A DNA stretch of 64,000 nt from JAFGPF01 sp964500415. Its GTDB lineage: Bacteria > Chloroflexota > Dehalococcoidia > Dehalococcoidales > RBG-16-60-22. Below the pieces are notes generated by a model that was not told the origin of the DNA, searched no databases, and saw only the letters and a list, made by a program, of their open reading frames with translations. Location of the stretch: positions 1 through 64,000 of the forward strand of contig CAZCOB010000001.1 of the NCBI GenBank assembly GCA_964500415.1, given 5' to 3'. Position numbers and translations under genes: made by a program. Shown one piece after another: positions 1 to 8,294 of the stretch (positions within the stretch are counted from its first letter, which is position 1; each line of letters starts with the position of its first letter).

Positions 1-383
1 TCCCGGGGGAAAAGGCGGGGCAGAGCGTCGACGCTCCACGGCCAGATGAACGTTATCACGCCTTCGATGAAGTAGCCTATCCCCAGCGTTACCGTGATTA
101 GCGATAATATCGGCTGGGCGATGAGCGGACGCAGGGCGAAACGTTCGATTACCCACCCCAGGAACAGGGCAAAGATAATCACTATTGGAAACGCTATATA
201 GACAGGTAGTTCGGCCTGCGCCAGCATCGAGTAGGTGAACCACGATGAAATCAGCACTATCTGCCCCAGGGCCAGGTTGGCCACGCTGCTGGATTTCCAG
301 ACCAGGACGAAGCCCAGCGCGATAAGTGTATAGACCATACCCACCGATATGCCGGTAATGACAAACTGGAGAAACATGTCCAT
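1..383 (-). CDS. Branched-chain amino-acid type ABC transporter permease (LivH family), 3' end outside window
   Basis: Inner-membrane permease of a Liv-type ABC importer. About 127 codons are present, read from the ATG at 383 (MDMFLQFVITGISVG) towards base 1, and the gene runs off the left edge. Several hydrophobic spans are visible, with the family's N-terminal glycine-rich segment and a NLALGQ stretch typical of LivH. A purine-rich AGGAAAGGG lies about 11 bases upstream. It starts 19 bases after the stop of the acyl-CoA synthetase gene, so the two are probably co-transcribed. Liv transporters beside AMP-binding ligases often serve uptake and activation of organic acids; that substrate assignment is inference. 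Confidence 0.85.
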   Translation of the reverse strand, partial: MDMFLQFVITGISVGMVYTLIALGFVLVWKSSSVANLALGQIVLISSWFTYSMLAQAELPVYIAFPIVIIFALFLGWVIERFALRPLIAQPILSLITVTLGIGYFIEGVITFIWPWSVDALPRLFPR

Positions 384-402
384 GTCTCGGTTAATCCCTT
401 TC

Positions 403-2343
403 CTAGATACTCCTCACCTGTATGCTGGTGGTGACCACGCCTTTCCGGCCGTCTCTATAGGTCACGGGCGCCTGTACGTCCACTTTATCCTTATTGCCGT
501 ATAAGGCACCGATTAAGTCCTTATATCTTTCTTCCATGAACTCTCTTCTGAGCTTCCGGGTGCGCGTCAACTCGGCTTCGTCGGGGTCGAACTCCTTATG
601 CAGCAGCACGAATTTCTGCACGCGGGACTGCTCCGGCAGGTAGCCGTTGACTCGCTCCAGGTCCTGCCTGACGAGGTCGGCCACCTCCTTCTTCTGGGAA
701 AGGTCGACGAACGTGGTGTAAGGAATGCGGTTGCGTTCCGCCCACTTTCCCACCATGGCGAAATCTATGTTCACAATGGCCGAGACATAGTCTTTGTCCT
801 TCCCCCCGATGACCATGGCGTCCTTGATATACGGACTGAACCTCAGCCTGCCCTCGATGTACTGTGGGGCGTACTTGGCTCCCGTCTTTAGTTGGCCCAT
901 GTGTTCCAGCCGGTCCATGAATATCAGGTGCCCCTGCTCGTTGATATTGACGGCGTCCCCGGTATGGCACCAGCCGTTGATGAGCGTAACCGCCGTTTTC
1001 TCCGGGTCCTTGTGATAACCCGTGAACATGCAGTCGCTGGTAACCAGGAGCTCGCCTTCGCCGGTTATTTTGATTGAAGTGCCGAGCGCCGGCCGCCCGA
1101 CGCTTTCGAATTTTATCTCCCCTTTGCCATGAGATGATATCAGCCCGGCCTCGGTGCTGGCGTAGCACTGCCTGAGCTCCACGCCGATGGCGTGGATGAG
1201 GCGGAAGGTGTCCAGGCTCAGCACCGAGCTTCCCGTCACGGCGAACCTGACCTTGCTCAGTCCCAGCCTGTCTTTGAGCGGCCGGAATAAGGCCAGATAA
1301 GCAAAGAAGTGAAGGATACGCCAGAACAGGTTCGGCGTCTTGCCTTCGAACTGTATGTCGGCGATTTTATGCCCTACCGGCAGGAACAGGTTGTAGGTGA
1401 AACGTTTCAGGGGGTTGGCGTCCACCATCTTTACCTGTATTTCGCTGACCAGTCCCTCCCACTGCCGCGGCCCGTAGATGACGAAGTTCGGCCCGACCTC
1501 CCGCGTGTCTTCGGCGATGGTTTCCGGTTCCTCCGGGAAGTTGAGCTTGGCCCCCGTCAGCAAATGCGGAATGGTCGCGAAATAGCTGTCGCCGACCCAT
1601 GCCGCCGGGAAGTTGGAAATCAGGTCGTCGTTCTCATCCATTGGGTAGCGGTCGACGAATCCCTGGGCCGTGGTTATCAGGGCGCGGTGGTTGAGCATGG
1701 CCCCCTTGGGCAGGCCGGTCGTCCCCGATGTGTAATAGATAAAGGCGATATCCTCCCCGCTGCCTTCCTCCACGTTTTTCTCGAAGAGGCCGGGGTGTGC
1801 TTTCTCGTATTCCCTGCCCAGTTCCAGCACCTCTTCAAAGCTGATTAGTATAGAGTCGTCGTAGTTGCGTAGTCCCTTCGGGTCCCAGTAGATTACCTTT
1901 TTCAGCAGCGGCAGTTCGCCCTTGATTTCCAGGAACTTGTCCGTCTGCTCCTGGTCGTTGACGATGGCGAATTTGGCGTCGGAGTGCTCGGCGATGTATT
2001 TAACTTCCGATGGAATGGAATCGACGAAAATTCCAGTGGCGATGCCCCCCGCCGCCTGGACGGCGAATTCCGCCCAGAACCACTGCGGTTCGTTGTCCCC
2101 GATGATACAGGCCACGTCGCCGCGTTCCAGCCCGAGACTTATCATCCCCAGCGAGAAATATTTTACACTATCGTAGTAGTCCTGCCAGCTGTACCGGTGC
2201 CACACGCCGAACATCTTCATAGACATGGCGGTCCGGGGACCCCACCTGTCGCGGTTGCTTTTTATAATTTGCGGAATCGTCTCTCTTTTTTCCATATCGG
2301 CTGAAAGCCTGCTTTGCTCTTTAAAAACTGAATTACCCCCCAA
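403..2343 (-). CDS. AMP-dependent synthetase, long-chain acyl-CoA synthetase family
   Basis: Adenylate-forming ligase that would activate a carboxylic acid to its acyl-CoA through an acyl-AMP. The ATP-binding P-loop YYTSGTTGLPKG is at residues 203-214, the adenine motif YASTEAG near 395, and the hinge GWCHTGD near 456, followed by the FACS-like stretch APQYIEGRLRFSPYIKDAMVIGG. The length (646 aa) is normal for long-chain/FadD15-type enzymes. The start could instead be Met17 (MEKRETIPQ), where homologous sequence begins. It is upstream of the Liv-type permease on the same strand. The substrate cannot be read from the sequence. Confidence 0.9.
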   Translation of the reverse strand: MGGNSVFKEQSRLSADMEKRETIPQIIKSNRDRWGPRTAMSMKMFGVWHRYSWQDYYDSVKYFSLGMISLGLERGDVACIIGDNEPQWFWAEFAVQAAGGIATGIFVDSIPSEVKYIAEHSDAKFAIVNDQEQTDKFLEIKGELPLLKKVIYWDPKGLRNYDDSILISFEEVLELGREYEKAHPGLFEKNVEEGSGEDIAFIYYTSGTTGLPKGAMLNHRALITTAQGFVDRYPMDENDDLISNFPAAWVGDSYFATIPHLLTGAKLNFPEEPETIAEDTREVGPNFVIYGPRQWEGLVSEIQVKMVDANPLKRFTYNLFLPVGHKIADIQFEGKTPNLFWRILHFFAYLALFRPLKDRLGLSKVRFAVTGSSVLSLDTFRLIHAIGVELRQCYASTEAGLISSHGKGEIKFESVGRPALGTSIKITGEGELLVTSDCMFTGYHKDPEKTAVTLINGWCHTGDAVNINEQGHLIFMDRLEHMGQLKTGAKYAPQYIEGRLRFSPYIKDAMVIGGKDKDYVSAIVNIDFAMVGKWAERNRIPYTTFVDLSQKKEVADLVRQDLERVNGYLPEQSRVQKFVLLHKEFDPDEAELTRTRKLRREFMEERYKDLIGALYGNKDKVDVQAPVTYRDGRKGVVTTSIQVRSI

Positions 2344-2394
2344 GTGGGAGGTAATCTGTAACCTGTTGATTATAGCCGGTAACCGACTGTAAAT

Positions 2395-2484
2395 CTATAA
2401 GAAAATTATAACCTCCCCGCGCACCTCGGTGCGCCTGGTAAAGATGAATTTCTGCTTCTCCAGTTCACTGCTGTTTGTAGCCAT
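2395..2484 (-). CDS. Possible 29-residue peptide, unrecognised
   Basis: An ORF of 29 codons (MATNSSELEKQ... ending EVRGEVIIFL) lies alone in the gap between the thioesterase and ligase genes. Two ATGs stand close together (ATGAAAATG) but no convincing Shine-Dalgarno site precedes them. Its composition looks like the start of a real protein, so it could be a relic of a degraded gene or a leader peptide. Nothing else is visible in this 240-base gap. Confidence 0.2.
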   Translation of the reverse strand: MATNSSELEKQKFIFTRRTEVRGEVIIFL

Positions 2485-2584
2485 TTTCATATCGCTTCAG
2501 ATTAGATTCAACAACGGCCTAGCTTACCATACGCGAGATTAAGCTGTCAATTTAGTCGAAGCTGAACCGGGCCCGGTTCCGTAT

Positions 2585-3004
2585 TTACGCCGTGGTAACG
2601 GTGGTGCCGGTAGCCTTGGCAATCAGCTTGCCGTCCTGGTTGGTCACCGTCATCTCGGAGACGCCGATACGCCGTCCGCTTTTGACGACGCGGCATTCGG
2701 CGATCAACTCGTCGCCCACGCTGGCGCCGGAAATCAGGTGGATATTGAACTGGGTGGCGATGCTGGGACTTACCAGCGAGTTCGTGGCATAGGCGAAGGC
2801 CTGGTCGGTTATAGACATCACGATACCTCCGAAGACCAGCCCGTTGAAGTTCATGCAGTCGGGCGTTAGCTTCATTGCCACTTTAGCGTAGCCGGGGGTT
2901 AGTTCCACCAGACGCATGCCCAGTAATGACGCTATGGGTTCCCCGGCCTCTTTAGCTTTCAGTTCCGCCACGTTATCGGACGGCTCGTTTCCTGTTGCTG
3001 ACAT
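2585..3004 (-). CDS. PaaI-type hotdog thioesterase
   Basis: Single hotdog-fold domain of 139 aa, the usual size for 4HBT/PaaI thioesterases that hydrolyse acyl-CoAs in the cytoplasm. The active-site helix region reads MNFNGLVFGGIVMSITDQAFAYA. The family's usual HGG is FGG here, while the aspartate of TDQAF is retained. It precedes the acyl-CoA synthetase on the same strand with a 240-base gap, consistent with control of an acyl-CoA pool. The specific substrate is unknown. Confidence 0.8.
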   Translation of the reverse strand: MSATGNEPSDNVAELKAKEAGEPIASLLGMRLVELTPGYAKVAMKLTPDCMNFNGLVFGGIVMSITDQAFAYATNSLVSPSIATQFNIHLISGASVGDELIAECRVVKSGRRIGVSEMTVTNQDGKLIAKATGTTVTTA

Positions 3005-3077
3005 CCTGCCTCTCCCCTTCCGGTCGTAATTTCGCTACATTATAGCATAACTGATTACTCGTTGAAATTATAGCCTG

Positions 3078-3108
3078 TTGACAAACAGGGTGTATATGCC
3101 TTCATAAT
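3078..3108 (+). promoter_or_regulatory. Candidate promoter of the GYD gene, overlapping a small dyad
   Basis: TTGACA at 3078-3083 and CATAAT at 3103-3108 are separated by 19 bases, longer than ideal. The -35 box lies in a perfect inverted repeat, CCTGTT-GACA-AACAGG (3074-3089), which could be an operator. The assignment rests only on sequence resemblance. Confidence 0.3.
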
Positions 3109-3141
3109 AAGGCCGAGATAATATGCCCGAAGGAGGTTTCG

Positions 3142-3444
3142 ATGTCTGTTTATCTGATGCTGACGACGCTTACCGATTCGGGGCGGAAAGCCCTTCAGGA
3201 CGACCCGGAGATTCTCAAGGAAATCAACAAGGAAGTCGAGTTTATGGGCGTGAAGATGCTGACCCAGTACGCGCTCCTCGGCCAGTATGATTTCGTCAAT
3301 ATCGTCGAAGCTCCCAATAACGAGGCCATGGCTAAGCTGGCTATCCGTTTGAGCGCCAAGGGCACCACCCAGACGCTGACCCTGGCCGCCATAAGCATTG
3401 ACGACCTGATTGCGACCCTGAAAGAAAGAGAGCAGCCCTGGTAG
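3142..3444 (+). CDS. GYD domain-containing protein
   Basis: Small 100-aa protein of the GYD family (ferredoxin-like alpha/beta fold), named after a Gly-Tyr-Asp motif that appears here as LGQYDFVNIVEAP (residues 49-61). The biochemical role of the family is not settled. The start is well supported by GAAGGAGG six bases before the ATG. It stands alone on the plus strand between the divergent thioesterase gene and tRNA-Gly. Confidence 0.85.
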   Translation: MSVYLMLTTLTDSGRKALQDDPEILKEINKEVEFMGVKMLTQYALLGQYDFVNIVEAPNNEAMAKLAIRLSAKGTTQTLTLAAISIDDLIATLKEREQPW

Positions 3445-3458
3445 AGCTTTAGAGGGTC

Positions 3459-3534
3459 TGGAGCGGGAGACGGGACTCGAACCCGCGACAACCTGCTTGG
3501 AAGGCAGGGACTCTGCCAACTGAGTTACTCCCGC
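3459..3534 (-). tRNA. tRNA-Gly (anticodon TCC)
   Basis: On the minus strand a full cloverleaf starts GCGGGAG at 3534 and ends CTCCCGC, discriminator T and an encoded CCA (3461-3459). The anticodon stem CCTGC/GCAGG encloses the loop CTTCCAA, giving anticodon TCC. The T arm carries GGTTCGAGTCC. An AT-rich gene lies just beyond its 5' end. Confidence 0.95.
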
Positions 3535-3681
3535 ACGAATCAGTATAATTTTATCCTGAAAAGAGTGTGGTGTCAAAGTATACCATTTTAGTATTGACAG
3601 GTATGATTGTGGGGGATAGAATCTACTTATGATTTACTCGTTTTAATATGTATTCATCAAGTATTGGGAGTAATAATACGG

Positions 3682-5073
3682 GTGGAAACAGTAACTAATT
3701 TTGCTGTTGTTGATCTTGAGACAACTGGGCTATTTCCAAATGTGAATGACAGAGTCATTGAGATAGCAGTTGTTAATGTGGATTCAAGAGGTAAAATCCT
3801 TAGTGAGTATTGTACGCTAATTAATCCTAAACGTGATGTTTCAATGACACAAATACATGGGATTTCTGCACATGATGTTAAGAATGCTCCGCTTTTTAGC
3901 GAAATTGCTGGAGATTTACTCTCCATGTTAGCTGGTACTGTCTTTGTTGCTCACAATGTTCACTTCGACATACGTTTTCTTCATTCTGAATTTAAACGCA
4001 TTGGATGTAGCTTACCTGAGTTCCCATATCTCTGTACTATGCAGCTCGCGCGCAAGGCTGACCCTGACATTCCCAGTCGCCAGTTAGGCGAGCTATGCAA
4101 GTACTTTGGCATCAAACTCAGTCAACCTCACATGGCACTTGAGGACGCCAGAGCAACCGCTATGCTTTTAAATAAGTGTCTTTCTAAGTTGGCAACCGAG
4201 TCCAAACAATCTTTTTCTAATATTGGAATAACTGGACAACCTATTGCAAGACACCAATGGCCAACGCTTCCTATAACTAAAAAAACATACCCTCGAAGCC
4301 AAGCTGCTCAAGACATTATTTCGGAGCCCTCATATATTGGAGAACTTGTTTCCAAGCTCCCTGCAACCACCTGCTCGCAGCCTGAAATCGAAGACTACCT
4401 GCTAGCATTAGATGGTGTACTAGAAGACCGCAGAGTTAGCGCAGAAGAAAGCGAGTCGTTATATATTCTCGCGCAGGACTGTGGCATATCCCGCACCCAA
4501 GCGATTGGCGCTCACCATTTGTATATGCGTAACCTGATACAACTTGCGCTTGCAGATGCTGTAATTACTGAATCAGAGAGCAAAGACTTAGAAGAAGTGC
4601 GAAGGCTCCTTTCAATCTCCGACGCTGAGTATAAAATAATCTTCAAAGATGTGAAAAGAACTCATGCTCGTGGTGAATGGAAGCCTGTTAATGTTGTGAA
4701 ACCGCCGGATGTCAAAAGCAAGTCTGTGTGCTTCACTGGCGAGCTTAACTGCCAAATTAAAGATGAGATTGCCAGTCGCTTGCTTGCAGAGATGATTACC
4801 AGCGAAAAAGACATGGTTATAAAGAGTGATGTCACAAAGAAACTAAAATTAAAATTTCTATCTAAAGGTGAGATTTTTAGTCACCTTCTTGCAGAGATGA
4901 TTGCCGCCGAAAAGGGAATGGTAATAAAGAGTGATGTTACAAAGACACTGGACTTCCTGGTTGCAGGAGACCCTGACTCGATGTCAACAAAAGCGAAAAA
5001 GGCACGTAGATATGGAGTGCGAATCATAGCGGAACCTGTATTCTGGCAAATGTTGGGTATTCAAGTCGAATAG
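3682..5073 (+). CDS. DEDDh 3'-5' exonuclease with TerB-like middle and BRCT C-terminus
   Basis: DnaQ-like exonuclease. The motifs are VVDLETTG (residues 8-15, catalytic D and E), AHNVHFDIRFL (ExoII) and HMALEDARA (ExoIII H and D). The middle part, LLALDGVLEDRRVSAEE through a second helical repeat, resembles TerB/tellurite-resistance helices. The C-terminus, VCFTGEL through DFLVAGDPDSMSTKAKKARRYGVRIIAE, is a BRCT domain. I chose the GTG at 3682 (VETVTNFAVVDLE) because the fold begins there and a GGGAG stands upstream; 463 aa. The gene is clearly richer in A+T than its neighbours and abuts a tRNA gene, suggesting transfer. A role in repair is likely but not shown. Confidence 0.85.
   Translation: METVTNFAVVDLETTGLFPNVNDRVIEIAVVNVDSRGKILSEYCTLINPKRDVSMTQIHGISAHDVKNAPLFSEIAGDLLSMLAGTVFVAHNVHFDIRFLHSEFKRIGCSLPEFPYLCTMQLARKADPDIPSRQLGELCKYFGIKLSQPHMALEDARATAMLLNKCLSKLATESKQSFSNIGITGQPIARHQWPTLPITKKTYPRSQAAQDIISEPSYIGELVSKLPATTCSQPEIEDYLLALDGVLEDRRVSAEESESLYILAQDCGISRTQAIGAHHLYMRNLIQLALADAVITESESKDLEEVRRLLSISDAEYKIIFKDVKRTHARGEWKPVNVVKPPDVKSKSVCFTGELNCQIKDEIASRLLAEMITSEKDMVIKSDVTKKLKLKFLSKGEIFSHLLAEMIAAEKGMVIKSDVTKTLDFLVAGDPDSMSTKAKKARRYGVRIIAEPVFWQMLGIQVE
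4765..4974 (+). repeat. In-frame 105-bp tandem duplication inside the BRCT coding region
   Basis: Two adjacent 105-bp units (4765-4869 and 4870-4974) encode two 35-residue copies sharing LLAEMI, EK, MVIKSDVTK and a following L-x-FL block. Only the second copy leads into the rest of the BRCT fold. Divergence between the units suggests the duplication is not recent. Confidence 0.85.
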
Positions 5074-5093
5074 GGTATATGTGCTATAAACCC

Positions 5094-5122
5094 CAAAAAG
5101 AAGGCCCGCCTTTCGGCCAGCC
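5094..5122 (-). terminator. Rho-independent terminator after the glutamate-synthase-like gene
   Basis: Read on the minus strand: GGCTGGCC, loop GAAA, GGCGGGCC, then TTCTTTTT. That is a GC-rich stem with one mismatch, a tetraloop and a U-tract. It lies between two convergent genes and may also serve the exonuclease transcript. Confidence 0.7.
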
Positions 5123-5154
5123 CCCTCTTTATCTTGCCTTAATGCCCCAATGAA

Positions 5155-6747
5155 TTAACTATTCAGTATCTCCATCGCCTCGTCGCGGTAGGCTTCCATC
5201 AGGTACGGTATGCCCGTCACTTTGGCGCATTCCTCGGTGAGGGACATGAGTTCGTTCCGCGTAATCGCCGGCACGCTGAAGCACCGCGCCCCCGCCATGA
5301 GCTGCTGGAGTCCCACCCTTATCTTCTCGCTGTAACTGTAAATGCCGATGGCCCCCAGCGGGATATTATCTATTTCCTTCGTCCCCACCATATTCTTCAC
5401 GTCCTCGTAGTTGATGAATATCTCCTCCACCGTCGAGCCGTAATGGCTGACGGTGTTGGGCAGCCTCCCCTCTTTCAGCCAGAGGGCGATGTTCTTGCCT
5501 ACCATGCCGGGTATCATGAGGGCGCGTCCCATGCAGATTGCTCTCGTGAAGGGTGCCCCCAGGGCCAGAGCCTTGAAAACGCCGTCCTCGCTGCTGAACG
5601 CCCCCGCGAAGGCGATATCCGGCACCCTCACACCCTTGTCCGACAGCATCTTGCAGAACTCGGCCGCCGCCGCGTGCAGGTAGAGGCTCGGCATACCCCA
5701 CTCCTCCATCATCCGCCAGGGACTCATCCCCGTGCCGCCCGGTGCCCCGTCGATGGTCAGCAGGTCAACTTTCGCCCGCGCGCCCCACTTGATAGCCATG
5801 GCCAGCTCGCGCAGTCCGTAGGCCCCTGTCTTCAGGGTGATACGCTTGAAGCCGATACTGCGCAGTCGCTCGACCTCTTTATAAAATTCCTCTTCCTCGA
5901 TAAAGCCCAGCCGACTGTGCCGCTCGAACTCTTTGATGGCGCCGTCCTTAAAGGCTGACTGATTGACCGGGTTCGACGGGTCGGGCGTGACGATATAGCC
6001 GCGCTTCTGGAGTTCCAGCGCCCTTTCCAGGCTGTTGACCTTGATTTCCCCGCCGATACACTTGGCTCCCTGTCCCCACTTCAGCTCGATTGTTTCCAGG
6101 CTGTGCTTCTTGTGGACGTATTCGGCTACGCCCAGTCGCGTATCCTCGACATTCATCTGCACCAGGATTTCGCCGTAGCCCTGGTGATAGCGCCGGTATG
6201 TCTCGATACGGCGGTCCATGTCCGGCGCGGACACGACCTTGCCGTTTTTATCTCGCACCAGCTGTGGGTCTATGCCGCAGACGTTCTCTCCGCAGACCAG
6301 TGTCACGCCGCTTATGGCCGCCCCGATGGCGAAGTGCTCCCAGTTCTTGAGTGCTATCTCGGTCGAACCCAGGGCGCCGGTAAATATAGGCGTCTTCATT
6401 TTTACCTTGATATCCCAGCCGTATTCCGTCTCGGTGTCCACCGATGGAAAGGTAGCCGTGTCCGGGTTACCCTCGACCCCTTCCGGCAGTCCTCTGGCGC
6501 CCAGGGCGTACCCCTGGATATTCAGGTGTGAGTAGTCCACCGGGTAGTCTTTGTCGCCTCCGGCGGTAATCTCTCCGAAAGGTCCGGGGTAAATCAGTTC
6601 CCTGCCGCGGAAGGTAGCCTTGAATACTTCGCAGTTGCCAGTACAGCCGTCGATGCAGCGGGTACAGAGTCCGCTCATCGGCGACACGTTCCGGGAACGA
6701 TTGGCGGTGCGGGTAGCATCATTGGCATTGGGACGTTGTAAGTTCAT
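5155..6747 (-). CDS. Glutamate synthase-like FMN-binding protein (archaeal-type)
   Basis: 530 aa of the FMN-binding (alpha/beta)8 glutamate-synthase domain without the amidotransferase part. The N-terminus has a small cysteine cluster (CTRCIDGCTGNC, residues 31-42), and the core contains IDGAPGGTGMSP and a cysteine-poor C-terminus. Proteins of this type are FMN oxidoreductases. Some are glutamate-synthase large-chain homologues in archaea and anaerobes, others belong to the methylamine-glutamate group, so the exact reaction is open. It follows the NrpR gene on the same strand with a 57-base gap, which fits a role in nitrogen assimilation. Confidence 0.8.
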   Translation of the reverse strand: MNLQRPNANDATRTANRSRNVSPMSGLCTRCIDGCTGNCEVFKATFRGRELIYPGPFGEITAGGDKDYPVDYSHLNIQGYALGARGLPEGVEGNPDTATFPSVDTETEYGWDIKVKMKTPIFTGALGSTEIALKNWEHFAIGAAISGVTLVCGENVCGIDPQLVRDKNGKVVSAPDMDRRIETYRRYHQGYGEILVQMNVEDTRLGVAEYVHKKHSLETIELKWGQGAKCIGGEIKVNSLERALELQKRGYIVTPDPSNPVNQSAFKDGAIKEFERHSRLGFIEEEEFYKEVERLRSIGFKRITLKTGAYGLRELAMAIKWGARAKVDLLTIDGAPGGTGMSPWRMMEEWGMPSLYLHAAAAEFCKMLSDKGVRVPDIAFAGAFSSEDGVFKALALGAPFTRAICMGRALMIPGMVGKNIALWLKEGRLPNTVSHYGSTVEEIFINYEDVKNMVGTKEIDNIPLGAIGIYSYSEKIRVGLQQLMAGARCFSVPAITRNELMSLTEECAKVTGIPYLMEAYRDEAMEILNS

Positions 6748-6804
6748 ACTTTTACTGACTCCTTTCAGAAATTATCAATATTTTTATGTCAACCCCCTTG
6801 GTAT

Positions 6805-7845
6805 TCAGACGGAAACTTCCCAGAATTTTTCCAGGTCCCGGTAATCGTTAACGAAATCGTCAAATTTCACCAGGCTTTCATACTCCACGACGGTGCTCAT
6901 GGCGAGGTTATCGGCTTCGATGCCGGCTTCCTCGGCGGCGGCTACCGGGTTCAATCCGCCGAGTAAAATTAATCCTATTTTATTAAGCCCCGCCGGTATC
7001 TCGCAGACCGGTTCGCTGGTACTTCCAATAGCAATGAGGCCGTGGAACCCCGCTTCTTTTAATTCCGCGATGACTTTCATGGTTGCGTCGCGGCTTATTG
7101 CCGGAATTTCCCTGAAATTAGCCAGCACCTCGCCGTCGCCGTTACAGGCGGCATTACTGACCGATGTCATGCCGGCTTTGATGAAGATGTTAGACGGGTC
7201 CAGGGAGCATCCGGAGTAATCTATAAGCTCGACAAAGCGTAATGCCTGCCGGTTTCTCATCTGCAGTATTCCGCCGAACCGCGAGTCCATGGGCAGGCCG
7301 GCCTTGAGTAAAGCGCCATTGAAAATGATACTGCAGACCGTGGCCAGCCCTATTTTCCCCGGGGGTACGGTTACCTCCCCGAGTTGCTTTCCCTCGGTTG
7401 CCATAGCTACAAGAGTGCTCGTACAGATGCCGGCATCAAAAGCCGGTTTCATTGCTTTCAAAGCGTTTTTGAATTTCTCCCTGTTGAAGAGCGAGACATT
7501 TACCGGCACTAGGCCGGAACGTTTTTCCGCATTATAAGTGGTGCGGAAGGATAACGTGCCGATTCTGGATATGGCAAAACCTACCTTGTCATTGACCATC
7601 GCCGACCGTACTTCTTCCATACCTTTATCGGTAAGGACGCGTCCATCGCGCTGTCCCACCAGGTAGGTCAGTCCGCGTTCATCCATGAGCCTGAGGTGGT
7701 ATCTTACCGCCCTTTCACCCAGCTCGAAGCCATAATCCTTCATGCGGTGTGCAATGACTCTCGCACCGAGTGACTCCGTGGATTCATTCAGTATCTTTAG
7801 TATGGTGAGTTCTTTTCGTTCGACGCTCTGCGCTTCAAAAGACAT
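6805..7845 (-). CDS. NrpR-like nitrogen regulator (winged helix plus one DUF128 domain)
   Basis: Transcription regulator related to NrpR, the 2-oxoglutarate-responsive repressor of nitrogen genes in methanogens. An N-terminal winged helix (ERKELTILKILNES... GERAVRYHLRLMDERGL) precedes a single DUF128/NrpR domain (about residues 85-330), with motifs AGMTSVSNA and GLILLGGLNPVAAAEEAGIE. Archaeal examples often carry two such domains. The ATG at 7845 (MSFEAQSVERKEL) is preferred over an upstream start because homology begins there; 346 aa. It is upstream of the glutamate-synthase-like gene, and a dyad in the divergent intergenic region may be its operator. Nitrogen control is inferred. Confidence 0.85.
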   Translation of the reverse strand: MSFEAQSVERKELTILKILNESTESLGARVIAHRMKDYGFELGERAVRYHLRLMDERGLTYLVGQRDGRVLTDKGMEEVRSAMVNDKVGFAISRIGTLSFRTTYNAEKRSGLVPVNVSLFNREKFKNALKAMKPAFDAGICTSTLVAMATEGKQLGEVTVPPGKIGLATVCSIIFNGALLKAGLPMDSRFGGILQMRNRQALRFVELIDYSGCSLDPSNIFIKAGMTSVSNAACNGDGEVLANFREIPAISRDATMKVIAELKEAGFHGLIAIGSTSEPVCEIPAGLNKIGLILLGGLNPVAAAEEAGIEADNLAMSTVVEYESLVKFDDFVNDYRDLEKFWEVSV

Positions 7846-7947
7846 GATATTAAAATAATAAGGAAATAGGAAACCGTTTACCGTATTATTACATATTTTA
7901 TAATTAACCGGCTCATTTGTCAAGGGCTGGTACGGCGTATTATTGAA

Positions 7948-7961
7948 GTGACAGTTGTCAC
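7948..7961. promoter_or_regulatory. Perfect dyad, possible operator
   Basis: GTGACA-GT-TGTCAC is a perfect 6-2-6 palindrome in the divergent region between the NrpR-like gene and the small HTH gene, about 100 bases upstream of the NrpR start. It does not match the GGAA-N6-TTCC operator known for methanogen NrpR. The cognate protein is unknown. Confidence 0.4.
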
Positions 7962-7999
7962 GATTATGGTATGTTTTAGGCACTATAGATGGCATATAT

Positions 8000-8028
8000 T
8001 TGACAATAGTCCATATTAATTTTATAAT
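8000..8028 (+). promoter_or_regulatory. Consensus sigma70-type promoter
   Basis: TTGACA at 8000-8005, a 17-base spacer and TATAAT at 8023-8028 match the consensus at all twelve positions. Transcription would start near 8035, giving a leader of about 54 bases before the HTH gene at 8089. Confidence 0.8.
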
Positions 8029-8088
8029 GCATAATTGTATGTAACGTTAAAAATGAGTCCTTGCTTGCAACAGCTTGTGGAGGTTATA

Positions 8089-8283
8089 ATGAAAGAGCTA
8101 AGGGAAAGAGTAAAACAGTTGCGTAAAAGAAAAGGGTGGGCACAGGAGGACCTGGCCAGGGAGATAGGTGTCAGTCTCTCGACAGTACAGCGATGGGAGA
8201 ACAAAGGCGGCAAACCTACCCGATTGGCACGGAGAGAGCTTAAGAAACTCTTTACAGAGGCTGGAATTGAAATTAGTGATTGA
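8089..8283 (+). CDS. Small XRE-family HTH protein
   Basis: 64-aa DNA-binding protein consisting of one Cro/CI-type helix-turn-helix (QEDLAREIGVSLSTVQRWEN, residues 21-40). The ATG at 8089 is chosen because GGAGG lies six bases before it; a longer reading from 8035 would begin at the predicted transcription start. It precedes the glycosyltransferase gene by 11 bases, so it may be co-transcribed with it, and it shares its upstream region with NrpR. Its targets are unknown. Confidence 0.8.
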   Translation: MKELRERVKQLRKRKGWAQEDLAREIGVSLSTVQRWENKGGKPTRLARRELKKLFTEAGIEISD

Positions 8284-8294
8284 AGGACGGGTGA

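Noticed and set aside
596..1168. Minus-strand ORF of 190 codons inside the acyl-CoA synthetase gene
   Set aside because: Different frame of a well-supported gene; arginine/glycine/histidine-rich shadow composition.
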